Positions 15,042 through 17,287 of a DNA stretch of 17,287 nt are shown here, in pieces. The translations under genes were made by a program, and so were the position numbers. The notes under the pieces were generated by a model that worked only from the letters and a program-made list of their open reading frames with translations, did not search any database and had not been told where the DNA came from. Every line of letters begins with the position of its first letter. Positions within the stretch are counted from its first letter, which is position 1. This stretch comes from CAYRVX01 sp964642165. Lineage in GTDB: Bacteria; Planctomycetota; Phycisphaerae; SM23-33. The stretch covers positions 1 to 17,287 of the forward strand of contig CAZXOC010000152.1 of assembly GCA_964642165.1 (NCBI GenBank), in the 5' to 3' direction.

Positions 15042-15291
15042 AGGTGCTCTTTCCGCCACGCGGACGGCAGCGGGGCCACATGCGCCGAGCGGTCGGATGC
15101 GGGCAGGCAGGGAGATGATCGCCGTGACGCTTGGAATCTGCGCGGAAGGCAGGATGCCCTCCGCAGCCGCCTGGGGCGCCGGGCGGCAGCCTCGCCACGC
15201 GGGCAGCGCGGCGGCGACCCCGTCGCGCCGGATCCCCGCCGACCCGCCACGCGGCGCCTCGACACCGGCCTGAGGCGCAGGAGAAGTCCCC

Positions 15292-15831
15292 ATGGCCGAC
15301 CAGCGCAGCGACCCGCCCGACGCGGAGCAACTGGCCCGAGTGTTCGGCTGGGCGCCGGAGACCCCCAGCGGCGAGCCACCCGCCGATCCGCACGAGGACC
15401 GGGCCCAGATCCTCCAGGACTGGCTGCACGAGTCGCCGCCGATGCCCAGGGAGACGGTCGACTTGCAGACGCCCATCGCCAGGCGCCTCTGCCGCGGCTC
15501 GTCGCCCGACGAAGGCAAGAGCGTCCTGGCCCTGCTGCTCGACCCGGGCGGCGACATCCAGGTCATCCGCCGCATCAAGCAGCGCTACAAGTCGCTGGCC
15601 ACCCGCCGGCGCTCGCCGGGGCAGCACGCCGCGGCCGTCGCCATCTACTACGCCGCGATCGCCACCGCCCTGCGGTTCTGCGATCAGAAGATCACCCGCT
15701 ACGCCTACGAGGACCTCGATGCCGCCTTCGGGAAGCTGACCCGCCGGACGTGGATGGACCCGGTCCTCGCCGAGCACCTGGCCAGCGCCCAGGAGCTGTG
15801 CCGGGCCAAGGCGTCGCAACGGGGCGAGTGA
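15292..15831 (+). CDS. Protein of unknown function downstream of the ECF sigma factor
   Basis: A 179-aa soluble protein with no signal peptide or membrane segment. AGGAG lies 8 bases before the ATG at 15292. The first 40 residues are Pro/Asp-rich and probably disordered; the rest is predicted mainly helical, with the blocks AQILQDWLHESPP, ALLLDPGGDIQVIRRIKQRY and AAAVAIYYAAIATALRFCDQ followed by KITRYAYEDLDAAFGKLTRR. I do not recognise a named family. The gene follows the sigma factor by 250 bases on the same strand, which raises the possibility of an accessory or modulator role, but co-transcription is not shown. The 250-base gap contains no convincing gene. Confidence 0.8.
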   Translation: MADQRSDPPDAEQLARVFGWAPETPSGEPPADPHEDRAQILQDWLHESPPMPRETVDLQTPIARRLCRGSSPDEGKSVLALLLDPGGDIQVIRRIKQRYKSLATRRRSPGQHAAAVAIYYAAIATALRFCDQKITRYAYEDLDAAFGKLTRRTWMDPVLAEHLASAQELCRAKASQRGE

Positions 15832-15836
15832 CGCGC

Positions 15837-15858
15837 CGCCCGCACGCCGCGCCGGGCG
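15837..15858 (+). terminator. Weak hairpin after the unknown protein
   Basis: CGCCCG (15837-15842) pairs with CGGGCG (15853-15858) across a 10-base loop, 5 bases after the stop at 15831. There is no T-tract. It lies just before the promoter of the second oxidoreductase. Confidence 0.3.
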
Positions 15859-15874
15859 AGGATCGGCGCCGGGC

Positions 15875-15903
15875 TTGCCGAGACCGGGCACGTCGGGTAG
15901 AAA
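15875..15903 (+). promoter_or_regulatory. Sigma-70-like promoter for the second Gfo/Idh/MocA gene
   Basis: TTGCCG at 15875-15880, a 17-base spacer and TAGAAA at 15898-15903. The -10 lies inside GGTAGAAA, nearly the same octamer as at the promoters near 1285 and 4580. The leader is about 48 bases and supports the ATG at 15958. Confidence 0.5.
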
Positions 15904-15957
15904 CGCACCGAACGCACACCGGGACTCGCCAGACCAGCCGGCATGCGGAGGATGACC

Positions 15958-17256
15958 ATGGCCAAGCACACGCGCAGGGCGTTTCTGAGGCGATCGACGC
16001 TGGCAGCCGCGGGGGCGGCGATGGCACGGCGAGGCCCGGCCATCCAGGCCGCGGGGGCCTCCGAACGCGTCGTCGTCGGCCTCGTCGGCTGCGGCGGGCG
16101 CGGCACCGGCCTAGCGCGGACCTTCCACGCCCGGAAGGACGCCACCGTCGCCTGGGTCTGCGACCCCGATCGCCAGCGCATGGCCCGCTCCCGCAAGGCC
16201 GTCGGCGCCGACCGCGCCGAGGGCGACCTGCGAAAGGCGCTCGCCGACCGCGACGTCGACGCCGTCGTGGTCGCCACGCCCGACCACTGGCACGCCCCGG
16301 CCGCCGTCCTGGCCTGTGCCGCCGGCAAGCACGTCTACGTCGAGAAGCCCTGCTCGCACAACATCCGCGAGGGCCGCGCCATGGTCGACGCCGCCCGCAA
16401 GCACCGCCGCGTCGTCCAGGTCGGCACCCAGAGCCGCTCCAGCGACGCCGTCCGCCAGGGCGTCCGGATGCTCCGCGACGGCGCCATCGGCGAGGTGCTC
16501 GTCGCCAAGGCGATCAACTCGCAGCTCCGCGGCAACATCGGCCACGCCAAGCCGTCCAGGCCCCCCGCCCACCTCGACTACGACCTGTGGGTCGGCCCGG
16601 CGCCGTTCGTGCCCTACCAGGCCAACCGCCTGCACTACCAGTGGCACTGGTGGCACGCCTTCGGCACGGGCGACATCGGCAACGACGGCGTCCACCAGTT
16701 GGACGTCGCCCGCTGGGGGCTCGGCGTCGACGACCGCCACCCCGCCTCGGCCGCCGGCTACGCCGCCAAGCTGTTCTTCGACGACGACCAGCAGTTCCCC
16801 GACACGTACTGCATCACCTACGAGTACCCCCCCGCCGGGAAGGACAAGCGGCGGCGCCTGCTCATCTACGAGCAGCGGATCTGGTCGCCCTATCAGCAGG
16901 AAGGCTTCGACAACGGCAACGTCTTCTACGGCACGGGCGGGATGATGCTCCTCGGCCGCGGCGAGTGCAAGGTCTACGGCAAGGGCAACAAGCTCATCCG
17001 GGAGGCCAAGGGCGGCGCCGCCACCGAGCCGCACGTCGCCGACTTCCTCGACGCGATCCGCACCGGCCGCAGGCCCAGCGCCGACATCGAGATCGGCCAT
17101 CGCTCGGCGACGCTGGCCCACCTGGGCAACATCGTCGCCCGCGTCGGCAGGGGCGTGACGTTCGATGCCGCCACCGAGCGCATCGTCGGCGACGCCGAGG
17201 CCGACAAGCTCACCCGCCGCACCTACCGCCCGGGTCACTGGGCGGCGATGGCGTAG
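15958..17256 (+). CDS. Tat-exported Gfo/Idh/MocA family oxidoreductase 2
   Basis: A 432-aa NAD(P)-dependent oxidoreductase, a distant paralogue of the one at 7536. The ATG at 15958 has GGAGG 6 bases upstream; a start at 15943 would add five residues and overlap that ribosome site. The Tat signal is TRRAFLRR (R6-R7) followed by an Ala-rich stretch. The Rossmann glycine motif is VGLVGCGGRGTG, and the catalytic-region E129-K130-P131 is intact (HVYVEKPCSHN). The C-terminal domain carries D239-I-G-N-D-G-V-H246-Q-L-D249, a form of the substrate-site motif with two residues more than in the first oxidoreductase (D-M-G-S-H-M-M-D there), so the two enzymes probably differ in substrate. The C-terminal half is rich in aromatic residues (YQWHWWHAFG), common in sugar-binding members. 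It is complete, ending 31 bases before the window edge. Confidence 0.92.
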   Translation: MAKHTRRAFLRRSTLAAAGAAMARRGPAIQAAGASERVVVGLVGCGGRGTGLARTFHARKDATVAWVCDPDRQRMARSRKAVGADRAEGDLRKALADRDVDAVVVATPDHWHAPAAVLACAAGKHVYVEKPCSHNIREGRAMVDAARKHRRVVQVGTQSRSSDAVRQGVRMLRDGAIGEVLVAKAINSQLRGNIGHAKPSRPPAHLDYDLWVGPAPFVPYQANRLHYQWHWWHAFGTGDIGNDGVHQLDVARWGLGVDDRHPASAAGYAAKLFFDDDQQFPDTYCITYEYPPAGKDKRRRLLIYEQRIWSPYQQEGFDNGNVFYGTGGMMLLGRGECKVYGKGNKLIREAKGGAATEPHVADFLDAIRTGRRPSADIEIGHRSATLAHLGNIVARVGRGVTFDAATERIVGDAEADKLTRRTYRPGHWAAMA

Positions 17257-17287
17257 GGCGCCTCCCCCGCCCGCCCCGACGAGCGCG

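Noticed and set aside
15115..15273. Small ORF (MIAVTLGICAEG...) between the sigma-factor gene and the 179-aa gene
   Set aside because: Ribosome site spacing suits only an internal GTG, the sequence is low-complexity Ala/Arg/Pro, and no family is recognisable; it may be leader sequence.
1..17287. CRISPR array, tRNA, rRNA, insertion sequence or prophage
   Set aside because: No regularly spaced repeats, no tRNA-like cloverleaf, no transposase or integrase motifs were seen on either strand.

Overview
This 17.3 kb window is very GC-rich, with third codon positions mostly G or C, and it looks like part of a planctomycete chromosome or a close relative in the PVC group. The main reasons are two Tat-exported Gfo/Idh/MocA oxidoreductases, a long (274 aa) ECF-type sigma factor of the kind expanded in Planctomycetes, a VWA/amidotransferase-like membrane protein of the BatA type, and a secreted beta-helix (pectate-lyase-superfamily) protein. 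Family calls come from motif reading alone; no database search was run.

Layout. 1-62 is the 3' end of an unknown gene, followed by a strong hairpin. 156-1235 (-) is a secreted protein with TPR-like helices and Pro/Arg-rich stretches. 1431-1754 (+) is a single-domain PilZ protein. 1824-4328 (-) is a membrane protein with two complete VWA metal-site signatures around an amidotransferase-like segment. 4667-6244 (+) is a large protein carrying an HPr-like phosphocarrier motif. 6513-7111 (+) is a DUF433/DUF5615 toxin-antitoxin pair. 7536-8852 (+) is the first Tat-signal Gfo/Idh/MocA oxidoreductase. On the minus strand lpdA and lipA (11383 down to 9018) form a coupled pair, possibly followed by a small ORF at 8994-8776. 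Divergent from lpdA is a secreted double beta-helix protein (11574-13502). Then come a cysteine-rich ACT-domain protein (13736-14122), the ECF-type sigma factor (14217-15041), a 179-aa unknown protein (15292-15831), and the second Tat-signal oxidoreductase (15958-17256).

How it fits together. There is no single pathway. lpdA-lipA serves lipoate-dependent dehydrogenase complexes. The secreted beta-helix protein and the two exported oxidoreductases fit polysaccharide or sugar processing in the cell envelope. PilZ, HPr-like, ACT and ECF proteins are regulatory. Most transcription units have a readable sigma-70-like promoter with a 16-18 bp spacer, and these support several start-codon choices that differ from the longest possible ORF.

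The least explained items are the HPr-like domain inside a 525-aa protein, the ten-cysteine ACT protein, the sigma-factor/unknown-protein pair, and the small ORF behind lipA. No CRISPR array, rRNA, tRNA, insertion sequence or prophage was seen.
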